The notes below the pieces were generated by a model. It did not search any database. It saw nothing but the letters and a program-made list of their open reading frames with translations, and was not told the origin of the DNA. A stretch of 64,000 bases of DNA. Origin: Mytilisepta virgata (Eukaryota; Mollusca; Bivalvia; Mytilida; Mytilidae). The stretch spans positions 85,643,539 to 85,707,538 of the forward strand of contig CM051519.1 in assembly GCA_028015205.1 (NCBI GenBank), given 5' to 3'. A program made the translations under genes and the position numbers. Of the stretch, positions 42,401-54,244 are shown piece by piece (position 1 is the first letter of the stretch; the number at the start of each line of letters is the position of its first letter).

Positions 42401-43027
42401 ATTATGATGGAGGGAAATCCCCTTAACATTGCTGTAATTCCGGAAACACTTACAGCAGTGGTCAAATTTAGATACCAGAATGCAGTGCAGTATATTGACA
42501 CTAAAAATAAAACTCCTGGAAAAGTTGTGAAATTACAAACAAAAATAGATGGAAGAGGCATAGCTGCGACCAAAGATTATCTCCTTGTGGGTTCCGTTGC
42601 CGAGGTCTATGTTTTAAATTTCGAAGGTGAGCTGACTAAAACAATTAAATTACCAATATTAGAATGGAACAAACCACTGTATATTCAGCCAAGTCACTTT
42701 GATAGTTTCTATTATACTACGAGGTCGGAAGTTTGTTTTTCGCGAGCTGATGGTTCGCACGTTTTCCACGTTCGTCCGAATAATCTTGTATCCCCACAGA
42801 AGATGGTTACTGACCTGCATGGCTTTTTATACGTCTCTGATGTCGTTACCAACAAGGTGGTCAGACTAACACCCTATGGACATTTTGTTGATGTGAAAGT
42901 AGGTGGCGGTACAATTAAAAAGCCATATGCTATATGTTTCAATGCAGAAAAAACTTTACTCTTCGTTGCAAACAATTTGGGTAGGGATTTGCGTTTATTT
43001 CGAATTAAATATAAGGAAGAAATTTAA
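39405..43027 (+). CDS. B-box/beta-propeller (TRIM-like) protein 1, 343 aa
   Basis: Coding exons 39405-39414 and 42006-43027 (1032 nt). The protein begins METDATKSDTILCKKC. Near the N-terminus is a B-box1-like zinc module (C-x2-C...WC-x2-C-x4-C-x2-C-x3-H...H). The rest looks like an NHL/beta-propeller-type fold with the family blocks GNVVVTDMVSV, VVKLQT, FDSFYYTT, SRADGS and the C-terminus LFVANNLGRDLR...IKYKEEI. There is no RING and no coiled coil, so it is probably not an E3 ligase by itself; adaptor or binding role is inference. In the two paralogs the start codon is ATG 8 nt after the acceptor; here that codon is AAA, and the start is instead in exon 1. AATAAA follows at 43129. Confidence 0.75.
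39420..42000. other. Intron 1 of B-box gene 1
   Basis: No coding exon recognised. 40800-41250 looks like a degenerate dispersed repeat. The region ends in the acceptor 'ttatttacag' at 41996-42005. Confidence 0.5.
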
Positions 43028-43128
43028 AAGAAGTTACATATAAACTGAAAATGTCGTAGTGTTAAAAAATTTAAGTAACGACGAAGAGTACACCTCTTCA
43101 AATTTGTTTTATGTTTTCTTACTCGATA

Positions 43129-43134
43129 AATAAA
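43129..43134 (+). terminator. Polyadenylation signal, B-box gene 1
   Basis: AATAAA 101 nt after the stop codon. Confidence 0.5.
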
Positions 43135-44785
43135 AGAATGAAAGAAAGGATAGAACAATGGTGTTATTATAAACAGAAGTCAGATATAAAACTGGAACAC
43201 AACTGCATTCCTGAGAAGAAATTATGGATGTTAGATATGGTTAACTCAGTCTGAAATTACTTTTACGTCAAGCAAGCTGCCTGTTTGTAATACTTATACC
43301 GATATATATAACTTGAAAATTTGCCACTTATGTCTGGAAACTTACACAAAGGGAGTACCTTATGTTTTAGCGATATATCTTACTTTTATATATTGGGTGT
43401 GCTCAAACATTCCATGGAAACATCCAATTCTAAAACAGGTCGTTTGGCATAAGTTTGAATAAAGTATGCAACTTGGCGAGGAGTAAAAGTCGAATTATTA
43501 TATACATTTATGGAAATCAAAGATAGTTTTAAACGTCCATAAAACTTATTTGGTTGCATTTTTATTTACGCAAATATGCCCTTATCTAGATTTAAGCTAC
43601 ATTAGTATGGTTCTATTGCTTGCAGTGCATTGGTGTTCTTTGGCCTTTCAATGTTTTGCTTTATACCAGCGCACCAGGTGAAGTTTAATTCAGAAAGACA
43701 CATTGTTGGCAAGGAATTTGGCATCTGCATATATTTTTCGAGGAGAAATTATTCGTAGGAATAATGGATAAAAAAAAACCTACATAAAAAGTAAATTATG
43801 AATGATCTCAAGCAGTTCGCCAGTGAATTTTAATATTTCGTGAGTAGATGTTTACTCATTTTTAGATTAGTCAAAGTTTGGCCTGTGTTTTTAAATCTTT
43901 AAATGGCGATTGGACAATATAGCACAATTATATATCGTATTAGAGTTATTAAAGAGGTATCCAATAGATGTTTTCATGAATGTGAATACAAATCTTATTT
44001 TTATCTTTTTTTAAAATTCTGAATCAGTATTTCAAGATAATAAAAGTTTTAGCAAGATTGTCAGTTGTATCCAAATTAAAGCAAACATAAGCATATATAC
44101 AAGTAGCCAATGCCCAATCCCATTTTGATTTTAGTTTTAATTGTATTCTGACTATTATTTCAATTACCATTTTATTTGGTTGCACTACTTGGTAGAACGA
44201 TTAATCTAATGCTATAAGGAAAATATACTTTGCAACATTTCTTCAATAACCAATAAAATAATGAATAGAGAATAAATGTACCTTAAATTAAAAAAAAAAA
44301 ACATTTGCACATCGTGGCAACATACAAATTTCTAGGATTCAAGATTACCATCTTGCATCCACCTCAATAATAATAATAATAAATATATATATAAAGTTCG
44401 CACAGTTATATAAAAGTCTTAATTATTATGCATACACCGGTTCATTTACTCAGCTGTTACTAATTTAGCCGAGTTTACCAGTTGAGAAAGTTTTGTCTAT
44501 TTTATAACCGACACGTTTAATTCCTTGATTTTTCGTACAGAATATAGCAGTTTACAGTGGATGATGAAAGGAAAATTAATAAACAAAATGATAATTCTTA
44601 TATTGGTAATTTGTTAGCTTAGTCTTCCATGGTTACATGTACCTGTATTTACCTATAATTCCAATACGGTATGTTTTGTTGATTTTGATTGGTCGACAGC
44701 GCGACGTCTGGGTTTTTTTATTTTGCGATAAATGACGTTCAGCGTATGAATATGTGACCCAGTAAAAGAGTGCCATTTTAAACGG
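43135..44785. other. Intergenic, no gene recognised
   Basis: AT-rich, with an (AAT)n/(TA)n stretch at about 44366-44392. No domain or repeat family recognised. Confidence 0.4.
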
Positions 44786-44787
44786 CT

Positions 44788-45399
44788 CATTTCTTTCGGG
44801 AGTTAGCAGAATTGAACGAAAATATAAATTCTCCGATCAATAGAGAAGAAGTTTTTAAATGTATTCAAAATTTTAAAAATAATAAAGCCTCTGACGATGA
44901 CCAAATTGTTAAAGAGTATATAAAAGCGACTAAAGATCAGTTCATTGATATTTATGTCAAACTATTTAACCTTGCATTTGACACCGGTGTTTTTCCTGAA
45001 AACCACTGTGGGTACCATTAAGCCTCTATACAAAAACAATGGAAGAAAAGACGATCCAAAAATCTTTAGACCCATTACAACCCTTAGTTGTTTTGGCAGA
45101 CTTTTTACTGAGGTTTTAAACAACGGGATTAATGATAATTCGGATTTTAATCTATTGAATGAGAATCGGTGTGGGTTTCGTTCTGGTTATTCTACTTTGG
45201 TTCTATTTATACTATTTTTCCTTTTTTTAAATTTTAAAAAAGAAAAAGAAAAAAAAAACTGTACCGCACTTTTGTAGACTTTGAGAAAGCCTTTGATACA
45301 GTGTGGATACAAGGGCTATGGTACAAATTACTGTTAACCAAAATAAACGAATAATGTTGAATGTTATAGCTAAAATGTACGAAAACATTAAATCATGTG

Positions 45400-45400
<1 letters not shown>
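44788..45400 (+). pseudogene. LINE reverse transcriptase fragment, frameshifted
   Basis: The first frame encodes the RT N-terminal region (EEVFKCIQNFKNNKAS, FNLAFDTGVFPEN). A frameshift near 45000 leads to GTIKPLYKNNGRKDDP, RPITTLSCFGRLFTEVLN and LLNENRCGFRSGYST. After an A/T-rich insertion another shift gives FVDFEKAFDTVW, which holds the first catalytic Asp. The YxDD box is not present. It ends where the inverse LINE tail begins at 45401. Confidence 0.8.
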
Positions 45401-45433
<33 letters not shown>

Positions 45434-46760
45434 CTCTTTATTTCCACCAGTATTGATGAGTTACAATAATGACGAAGCATACAATATTTAAGTTATATAC
45501 AATTTAAAGCGATAAAAAAGAAGAAAAAAACACGCACACATAAATTACTCAATGATTACAGTGGAAATATACATGTATAAAACACCTACAAACTAAAATT
45601 TACGTATTTGATTTTTCAGTGACCAAAATTAAACCTATAAATAAAGAGGATATCTTTGAACTTTAGGTACATATTGAAAATGTGTTATGCCAAGCAGTAT
45701 ATCAGATTTTTTTCCAAATGTCGGCTTCCAATGTCCCAATATAAACAGTAATTTCACCAAGTATGGATACTACTATGTCATCTTCCTCTTGAAGAAAAAA
45801 TCGGACCAATTCCTTAACCGGTAATAAGTCAACAATTGAATACCAAATTTCATTTCTTACTTCCAACAGATTAACACAGTTTAAAAGTAGATGTTTTACA
45901 TTATCAGATTCAAAATAGTTGCATAGAGTACACTGTCCTCCTTTAATTGCAATAGATCCAAGTTTGACGAAAATTAATAGTTTTTCATGTAATTTCTGAT
46001 TTATTGACGCAAGACGAATAAGTTAATGTTCCGTTAGATTATTATGAATTTGATAGAACCTGCGAAGCTCTGGTCTTCGTTCTACGGACGATTTCCACTG
46101 TTTACCTCTCGAATCTCTATTGACTGATTTGTAATTTTAGACCACAATCTTTTATTCTATATATGTATCCTCCATAAAACATTCGAGGAACGATAACATG
46201 TCGTATTTTTGTAGAGTTTTTATCAGATCATAGGTTAATGAGTTTTCTTCAAATTCTTCTGTTATTATTTGACTCAAACGATAGTTGAAAAGATGTTTGT
46301 GTGTTGTGTTTAGCTCTACACAACCGCCCAAACAGCCGTAATTTGAACTTATCAAAAAGTCCTTCAATCGACCACAATCCAACATTGCTGATGCAAGCAT
46401 CTGTCGGCGATCTTTTGTCGAACCCAAATATAAGATTAACCGTACAAAATATCGCTGGGTTTGCTCAAGCATTCGTACTTCTGTAAATGTCAATTTACCC
46501 CACGTTTGACAAGCATACATTCCTGTAGGTAACACAATACGTTTCCAAATTACATTGTTTGTAATTGTTGACATACCGTCACGGTGAAGCCCAATACTGT
46601 ACAATGAATGTAAATTCGTTTTGAGTTTTTTACAAGTATTTTCAGTTTGCTCAGTAGTTTTTCTTGATGAATCAATCAATGTTCCTGCATATAAAACTTT
46701 AGATTCATAGGCACAATACAGTCTCCAAGGTTGAAAACAAATTCAGAATCATTGCTCTTT
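45401..46760 (-). pseudogene. Second LINE 3' half with (AATC)n tail
   Basis: On the minus strand, 46679-46152 encodes a LINE ORF2 segment (WKRIVLPTGMYACQTWG, MLEQTQRYFVRLILY, LFNYRLSQII). Further degenerate pieces run to about 45650 (NLLEVRNEIWYSIVDLLPV). It ends in 'aataaagagaatcaatcaat', an (AATC)n tail at 45401-45433 on the plus strand. This is a different LINE, inserted head-on into the LINE fragment at 44788-45400. Confidence 0.8.
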
Positions 46761-46849
46761 TGCAATATACTGTGTTTAAATATTAGACAGTTAATTTTAC
46801 AAGCATTGTATTTTGGTCTCAAATTTTGAGCGTAATCGTTTAATACATT

Positions 46850-47082
46850 CAACAATCATATTACTTTATGTCAGGGTGCATCTCGGGGAGTAACACAGCA
46901 TCCCACCAACATAAGGTCACTCTGACCAACTTATCGCCCTTCATTGACTTAGCTTAAGTTTTACGTCCGAGTTCAGTTCTCCGATACCAAGCGACCTACA
47001 ATCATATTACTTGCTATAAGGGTCCATTGCGGGAATTACACAGCCACTAAAGATCAGTTCATTGATATTTATGTCAAACTAA
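46850..47082. repeat. Short direct repeats and copied LINE piece
   Basis: Two related blocks start with 'caatcatattactt' (about 46853 and 46999) and contain 'gtaacacagc/attacacagcc'. At 47046-47080 there is an exact 35-nt copy of 44929-44963 from the LINE RT region. Confidence 0.75.
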
Positions 47083-47334
47083 AATTAGTGGGGGAACGAT
47101 ACGAACTTTGTAATCATAGATTACCTATGTTATAGCCTTTCTTTTCACTGAATTAAGAAGTTTTACAAATTCATTTCTTGCCCGTGGATAAAAAAAAATC
47201 TGTTATTCTGTACAAATTTTCGCTCTAAAGATACAAAAAAAAAATCAGGTATAACATTTTGAAAACCCATAAATTTATATTTCATCAACATATTTATTTA
47301 CTTTGTGTACAAAAAAAAAATATGTATTTAAGGT

Positions 47335-47457
47335 AAAACGCAAATAAAAGTTAAAAATAGATGACATTGAACTATCCAGTTGACTAATTTTATGTAAAAA
47401 CGCAGTGTATCAGTAAAATATTTCCTGATTTAAACTATACCAGGCAGTTGCTATCAG
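47335..47457 (+). promoter_or_regulatory. Conserved promoter/first exon, B-box gene 2
   Basis: Shares 'gtaaaacgcaaataaaag', 'aatagatgacattgaa' and 'ccagttgacta' with 51388-51440. It ends in donor CAG|GTAAGT at 47457/47458. No ATG in frame with the coding exon, so it is 5'UTR. Upstream, 47220-47282 also matches 37865-37930 near gene 1, so the duplicated block is larger than the exon. Confidence 0.65.
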
Positions 47458-47992
47458 GTAAGTTATATATGGAAAGGCCGAATTAAGTAGGGAACATTCT
47501 ATGATGCCAAATATGATGCACTATATCTGCAGATTTAATATATATAGACCCATCAGTAATACTTAAGTTAAAAAAAAATTGAAAGCCGAAGCTGTTCTTT
47601 ACAATCCGAGAATTTGAAGTCAATCCGACCGACTAAGATTACTATTTGTGGATACCGATTTGTTTCAGATCTAAGTTTAATAGTTATCAGAGTAAATATT
47701 CTAAAGTACGATTATTTATTGCAGAAAAATAAAAGTAATTAAAAAGTTGCCTCAAACGTTTCGACTCTCATACTAAAAATTGTGATAATATTTTTTTTAC
47801 TATACAGTTATAAATATTTTTGATGAAACTCAATGGGACGCGATCGTGTAATATTTAAATATTATGTCATGCCTATTTCCATATCTGCCTGGATGTCTTT
47901 TCGAGACTATCTTATCTGTCCCGATGCGTCAGCCAAGGTCAGGTGTGGGTCGAGGGAATTATTCGGGCAGATAAGGGATGTAGCCATGTCAT

Positions 47993-48131
47993 AGAATAGA
48001 GAATGGAAACAGGGGATGTATCAAAGAGACAATAACCCGACCAAAGAGCAGAATACAGCTCAAGACTACCAATGGGTCGTCAACGCAGCGATAAAATCCC
48101 GCACCCGAGGCGTGATTCAGCTGGCCTCTAA
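47993..48131 (-). repeat. Mussel-type dispersed repeat, inverse copy
   Basis: Reverse complement of 53531-53668 (shared 'gggttattgtctctttga' type text and 'cattctc'). It lies in intron 1 of B-box gene 2. I recall this sequence as very frequent in Mytilus mRNAs. Confidence 0.7.
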
Positions 48132-48604
48132 AAATAATCTGTTTATCGCATATTTTGACTTCATTTACGTTGCCTTTGACGCCGGGCATATCTGCTCCGG
48201 GCAAGATTCCAGCCTAAACCTTTTCACTTATCACGTTTTCAATAAATATGTGATACATTCAAATATTAGTAGTTATCCTGATTCTTATGCGTAGCTACAC
48301 TCGTCTTCTTGGATATTGTCTGAGGAGATAAGTAACACTTTGGTATTAAGTCTTAGATCAACCAGAATGTTTTAGTCAGGCCAAATGTGGAAACAATAGA
48401 AATACAACAAGTGATGACAATAACGAGTCCAGAAGATCTATAAATGTAGCTCATATAACAAGACAAAATTTGCAAAATATACTAGATTTTTGACATTTAA
48501 AATTTAAAATCTGATAAAAAACACTTATTTTCAACGTAGATATAGAGTTAAAAAAATAATAATATACTCAGTGTTTATAAATTACCTTTTTTGTAGTTGT
48601 AACG

Positions 48605-49621
48605 ATGTCGAGTACAACACTCTGTCAACAATGTCAAACAACCGACCAGTCAGAACCTTGCAACTGGTGTTCTGTGTGCAATGAATACATTTGTGAAAAC
48701 TGTGCAATCGATCATTTGTCATCGGAATCAACCATGGAACACGATATCGTCCCAGCTAATTTATCGACACTGCAGCCAGTTTCTACAAACATAGTTGAAT
48801 CAACATCTTATCGTCCATCGCACTTCACAGTTCCAGAAATAATCTTTGAGAAAAGTGTAAACATTGAAGCTCAGGCAGGTAATGTTGTTGTAACAGATAT
48901 GGTATCTGTCGGGAAGGATAAAGTACTTCTATGTAATGCGTCCAGAAGCACAGTATTGGTTTATCATAATTCTGGTATCCATCTTACAGGTATCAAGATA
49001 GACCTAAGACCTCATAGAATTGCTGTAATTCCAAGAACGCTTACAGCAGTTGTCAAATTTAAGTTCTATAAGTGGATACAGTTTATTGACACCGAAAGGA
49101 ATGCAGCAGGCAAAGTCGTAAAATTGCAAACTGAAAATAATTTACATGGGTTATCTGCAACTAAAGACAACTTACTGTTAGGAACGTCTTGTGAAATATT
49201 GGTGTTTAATTTCGAAGGTCATCTGATTAAAACATTAAAATTACCCTCGTCAATAGAATTCAACACGCCCCATTATATTCACCTAAGCCATTTCGACAGT
49301 TTTTATTATACCACACACACAAGATTATGCTTATCACGAGCTGATGGCTCTAACGTTTTCTATGTTTGTCCAAATGACATGATATCTCCTCAGAAGGCAG
49401 TGACTGATCTCTATGGGAATGTTTACGTAGCTGATGTGGTGGACAACAAAGTTGTAAGAGTCAGTAGACATGGATATTCTATTGATGTATCAGTAGCTGG
49501 TGCGGAAATTAGACGACCATATGCAATCTGTTTTAATCCAGAAAAAACATTGCTGTTTGTTGCAAACAATTTAGGCAGGGATTTGCGTGTATTTCGAATA
49601 AAATATAAGGAGGAGATTTAA
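48605..49621 (+). CDS. B-box/beta-propeller (TRIM-like) protein 2, 338 aa
   Basis: Single coding exon starting 48597 after acceptor 'ttttttgtag'; ATG at 48605. The zinc ligands are C7, C10, C22, C25, C30, C33, H37 and H46, the spacing of a B-box type 1. A Ser/Thr-rich linker (about 50-75) precedes the propeller-like part with repeated hydrophobic strand patterns (VPEIIFEKSVNI, GNVVVTDMVSV, KVVKLQTENN, FDSFYYTTHT, YGNVYVADVVDNKVVR, RRPYAICF). The C-terminus is nearly identical across the three paralogs. The protein resembles TRIM/NHL proteins of molluscs stripped of RING and coiled coil. Partner or ligand unknown. The first exon is noncoding and conserved (47335-47457). Confidence 0.8.
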   Translation: MSSTTLCQQCQTTDQSEPCNWCSVCNEYICENCAIDHLSSESTMEHDIVPANLSTLQPVSTNIVESTSYRPSHFTVPEIIFEKSVNIEAQAGNVVVTDMVSVGKDKVLLCNASRSTVLVYHNSGIHLTGIKIDLRPHRIAVIPRTLTAVVKFKFYKWIQFIDTERNAAGKVVKLQTENNLHGLSATKDNLLLGTSCEILVFNFEGHLIKTLKLPSSIEFNTPHYIHLSHFDSFYYTTHTRLCLSRADGSNVFYVCPNDMISPQKAVTDLYGNVYVADVVDNKVVRVSRHGYSIDVSVAGAEIRRPYAICFNPEKTLLFVANNLGRDLRVFRIKYKEEI

Positions 49622-49635
49622 AAAAATTGAAAAAA

Positions 49636-49641
49636 AATAAA
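49636..49641 (+). terminator. Polyadenylation signal, B-box gene 2
   Basis: AATAAA 14 nt after the stop codon; a second AATAAA-like site lies near 49780. Confidence 0.4.
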
Positions 49642-49899
49642 ACCATACGAATACTAAACAGATGAAATGCAGTTTTGCACTTTCATACATGGATTGGAGA
49701 AAAGAAAGATATATTCGTGGAAATAGAAAAAGAATATAACTTACCATTAACATATAGAAATGTTGTACTTGTATTCGAAAAATAAAATACGTATAAAAGT
49801 TTGCCCTTCTTTCAATTTTCAAGTAAGAAATCTACTTATCATTTTATGGTTTCCGAATACATTTATTAAAAAGTACAATTACACAATAAAGGGTTTCGC

Positions 49900-50680
49900 T
49901 AAGCACAGCATGGTACGACCGCAACATGTTTTTGTGGCACCTTTAACCCCCTGTATCTCAAGAATTGTAAAAGATTGTAAAACTGAAAGTACTCAACAAG
50001 ATGAATTAAAAGAAAAAATCTCAATTGAAATAAGATGAAAAATAATTTTTTTCTATATTTAATCCAAAATTGATAACTTTGACCCTTCAATTCGTAATAT
50101 CTCAGAAACAATAAGATAGAAAAAAATTGTTGACATACTAATAAAAGCATTCACCAAGGTGAATTAAAAGAAATAATCCCCATTAAAATTGGATGAAAAA
50201 TAAAACTAAATATATATCAAGGCACACATTGCTTTGTTGTGCCCTTTAACCTCTTATATCTCAAAAACCGCAAAAGAAATATATGGACATACTACATGTA
50301 CTCAAAACGCTCGTGAAGATGAAATTAAAAGAAAAAAATCCGCCCAAAAATTTGATGAAAATAAAGATTTTAGGCGTCCTGCAAAATGGCTAATTTATTT
50401 CTGCAAAGACAAAAGTAACACATAGTACTTTTTATGGTATTTCTTATCAAGAACCATTTAAAAAAATCATTAAAATCGGATAAGAAATAAAAAAGTGTCG
50501 AAAATTAAGGTGTGTCCCTTTTTTGGCCCCTTATATCTGTAAAAGGGTAAGAGATAGTTAAAACGGTTCATCTACAAGTTTTTCCACTTTTAGCAAGGAA
50601 CATCATAATCCAAAAAACATAAAAATCGGATAATAATTTAAAAAGTTACACCAACATTATCAAAAAATTAAAATTTGAAA
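49900..50680. repeat. Degenerate ~300-bp tandem repeat
   Basis: At least three diverged units with 'cctttaaccccctgtatctc', 'aaaagat/aaaagaaat' and 'aagatgaattaaaagaaaaaa' blocks. The open frames here follow the repeat and are not genes. Confidence 0.6.
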
Positions 50681-50984
50681 TAAGTCTTGTCGTCAGATTA
50701 TTACGACTATTTATATAAGAAATTCGAGCTCGGTCTTGGGAGCATGTTTCCGAATACCTGAATATTTGTTAGCATCCGTACATGTAACATACAAACAAGG
50801 GGTTAGTAAGTCAAAAGCATGAGGTAAAAAACTGGTGATGTAGAAATTATTTAACTTGGATCCGATTCTGCAGAATGCTGTTCTTCACCAAGCAATAAAC
50901 AATACATTTGTCTGGAAAAACAAACGTACTTAACAATATAGAGGTCTAATCATTTTTTTTTCACAAAATAGCTTTGGTTTAATT

Positions 50985-51150
50985 TATCTAATTAACGTGA
51001 AATGTAAGTGAAATTCACGTGCATTTCACATGTTTTTAACAGGAAACTGAAGTGAAAAAAGTGAATTTTCATGTGAAGCAAAATTCACGGTAAATTAACG
51101 TAAAGTTTCATTAACACAAATTTCACATGAAACTCACTTGAAAGAAACTT
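50985..51150. repeat. Palindrome-rich 'ttcacgtgaa'-type repeat
   Basis: Many direct and inverted copies of 'gtgaaattcac' and 'ttcacatga' in 160 bp. This low-complexity type is found in many invertebrates. No gene. Confidence 0.6.
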
Positions 51151-51387
51151 GCCCCTTTACATTTGTACCGTTGAACAATGTTTAAATTTTATTAACGTGT
51201 ATTTAAGGCAATGTTAAACGAGACAAACAATGTTATATTCATTTATTCTATCTTTTCCTTTGTTCTGATTCGAAGTACATGTATTTATTCGCGGTAACAT
51301 TTCTAAACGTTAGTAGAATTAGCAGACTTACTATCTGTATTTGTTCTTCGTGGTCAATAAATACGAGCAGCCCATCCTTTGACCAAA

Positions 51388-51541
51388 TTATGTAAAACGC
51401 AAATAAAAGTTTAAAATAGATGACATTGAAAGGCTTTCCAGTTGACTAGTTCGACGTAAAAACACACAGTATGTTAGTAAATATTTCCGGTTTACAAACT
51501 GTTTCATACTAGATCTCGAGCTAGCGGTCACTTTAACATTG
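51388..51541 (+). promoter_or_regulatory. Conserved promoter/first exon, B-box gene 3
   Basis: Counterpart of 47335-47457 and 39280-39414; ends in donor CATTG|GTAAGT at 51541/51542. No in-frame ATG; a TAA at 51478-51480 closes the frame upstream, so it is 5'UTR. Confidence 0.65.
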
Positions 51542-51544
51542 GTA

Positions 51545-53525
51545 AGTTATTATACTGTATATATCACTCACCAGTTTATGAACGAAATGTTTTCATTTTG
51601 ATCATGATCCCCTGTGAATGATGTTTCGTAAATGTATATGAATTATCATTAATGCTTAAAGAAACAATTGCTGACCTCCAATTCAAATGTTTAAATGATC
51701 AAAGACAAGAACTATCAAAGGATGAAGCACAAGGAAGATACTCTTTAGGGAGCAATTTTTATGGGGGAGGGCTAGGATGAAATGTTTGATCCTGTCGATT
51801 TTTTTTCGTCGAAACTTTGGACTTGGATTTTTTTCGGCTGCTCTTATAGGCTAATTTTTTATTTTCATTGAAACCAAAATTTTTCTGATCGACACAGCAC
51901 CTGAATTTTTGTTCACACCTAAAGTGATCCTGTCTTTTTATTTTGCCAAAATCCTGGTCCTGCCTTTTTATTTCAAATGCCTCCCCCCATAAGAATCAAA
52001 TGGTTGATCTCTTAGTTTCAATGGAAAGTTTTAATCTTCTAACTGAAAAGAAATAAGGCGTGTTTTATTTTCTTCAAACATTCACCAAGTTTTTTGTTTT
52101 AGCGTTTTTTGGAATTTTTTCTTAGTCGATTTAAGAAACCCTTAACCGGGAACCATCGGAACGATAGCATTTTTTTAGGAACTTTAGTATTGATAGAACT
52201 CGTGCCTTAGACGCCATTGCTCTTGTTTAGCTTCCTGTTTTTATTGTCCGGAAATCCCTTTTAGGTTAAAGCTGAACCAGAATATTGGTTTCTAAAAACC
52301 AATAAGATGTTTGAAGAAAAGAAAAAACGCCCATAGATTAATGATAGTCTCTTGTTTATATAATTACTGCAGAGTTTCATGGATGGAAACTTGAAATTCA
52401 GTAAGTAATAACGACTTCTACTATTTATGGATGCTGTTTAGTTTCATGATGAAGTAAACAGTCTTATAGACAATATTATTTTTTTTAATACAAAACTTAA
52501 CGATTTTTTTAATTTAAATATATTTCTTCATGTTGCAAAAATAATTACCATGAAATATATGTAAACGTCGAAGTTTTGTGTTTTTTTACGACGTAATTAT
52601 AAACATCATTTTGTAAATTTTGGAATATTTTGGTAAAATGATTTTTTTTTAAATCTCGCTATTGTTATCTATTTTCATAATTATTAGGCCTGTAAAAATA
52701 TATCGAATTAATAATATGGCGGATTTCTGTGGTACTTTGAGAGATATGCTGGATCTCTCAGTGACTTTACTGCAGTAAACATAATTTGTTGTTGTTAAAA
52801 ATACGAATAGAAACAAATTGTAAACCTTAAAATCACATTATAGGACACGAGACATTAATGAGTGTGTATTGGTTCTGTTATAAAACTGTAATGGTCAATG
52901 AACATACACATGGTACATGTTCAATTCTAGGTTTGCCAAGATTTAATTAGGGTATTTAGTAAACAGTCAAACAAACAAAAAAGACAATGGGCTTAATGAG
53001 CATGGTAAACTATAGTCTGTTCAAGAGTTCCATGCTATGATTCTATGTTTTTGCATATAGTGAGTGACCCGATGTATTATATATCTTTATTTCTCATAAA
53101 TCCAATGCATAGCATTAGTACAGAGACAACATACATATCGAACACAAACAAGACTATATACAATATATACAAACAAACAAAACACACAGGGAGAGAGAGG
53201 TTAATAAAATATCTAGCCAGGAGGATAAACACATGAGTTTATACATCTAATGAATTTACAAAGCTTCATCAAGACTGGTTTCCGTATATTTGTATTACAG
53301 CACATGATATATATATATTTTTATTTTAGCCTAAGAATATAGATTGAAATATTGAAGGAAAAATTTGTGAATTTCATTGTGTGTTGAAGCATATATTGTT
53401 TCAATGTTGATATTTTGAACTTCACATATTATAATTGTCTCTGCATTGTTCATGTCTTTGGTAGTGAAAAAGATTAAAAACAATGTTATAATTTAATATT
53501 TTAATAGCAATTTGATTAGATAATA
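51545..53525. other. Intron 1 of B-box gene 3, first part
   Basis: No coding exon recognised. 51745-52000 resembles a dispersed repeat flanked by 'tttatggggga' and 'tcccccataa'. Confidence 0.4.
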
Positions 53526-53530
53526 TTTAG

Positions 53531-53668
53531 GGGCCAGCTGAAGCCCGCCTCCTGGTGCGGGAATTTCTCACCGCGTTGAAAACCCATTGGTAGCCTTGAG
53601 CTGTTTTCTGCTCTTTGGTCGGGTTGTTGTCTCTTTGACACATTCCCCGTTTCCATTCTCCATTCTAT
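53531..53668 (+). repeat. Mussel-type dispersed repeat
   Basis: Same family as 47993-48131, opposite orientation; contains 'ctctttggtcgggttgttg' and 'tttgacacattcccc'. Confidence 0.75.
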
Positions 53669-53770
53669 ATGCCATGGATAACAATTTGCATAAAATTATA
53701 ACAGAGGCACTTTATTTTAATATTAGTATTTGAAGCACTGTTCATAACTCGTTTTTCATTGTATCCTCAC

Positions 53771-53965
53771 TCAGTCAATATGGAGTAGATGAGATGCTGC
53801 GTCTGCGTATTCGATCAAGTTGATGAGCTCCTGCTGATATCTGTCTTTCAGTGCATGAAGTCGAGTGTCTATCTGTCTGTATTTTCGTCTTATTGGATGG
53901 CGTGCTCCTCCTGATGCATACTGGATGATACGAGATCGTTCAACTACTTCAACAGACCCAAGCAT
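53771..53965 (-). pseudogene. MULE transposase C-terminal fragment
   Basis: A 64-aa open frame whose end (RRKYRQIDTRLHALKDRYQ...YADAASHLLHID) aligns with the transposase tail at 3530-3660 (KKYANIDRRLATLKARFQ...YANSASELLHLG). No FLYWCH or catalytic part is near, so it is a remnant. It sits in intron 1 of B-box gene 3. Confidence 0.7.
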
Positions 53966-54244
53966 TTACAGAGTTATTCCGAATCTATTTTAAATTTTTA
54001 GCCATCTTGGGTATTGGATGAAAAAAATCGGGTACAATTTGATGTAATAAGTTACACTTTTGAGCTGCAAAGCGACGACAATAAATATGACACATAGATT
54101 ATGGGTTCAAGTGAGATCATAGAATAAGACAAATATATGTTAACTGTACCAGATTTTACCCTTTATTTTTAATACACCAAATTTTACAACTTTATAATTT
54201 CAATGAATTTATAGTATTTTCAATTTATTTTGACAGCTTCAACG

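Noticed and set aside
51745..52000. TIR element flanked by 'tttatggggga/tcccccataa'
   Set aside because: The matching ends are short and the inside shows no second copy in the window that would confirm it.
54230..54244. Longer N-terminus of B-box gene 3
   Set aside because: It starts at TTG inside the acceptor region; ATG at 54245 aligns with paralog 2.
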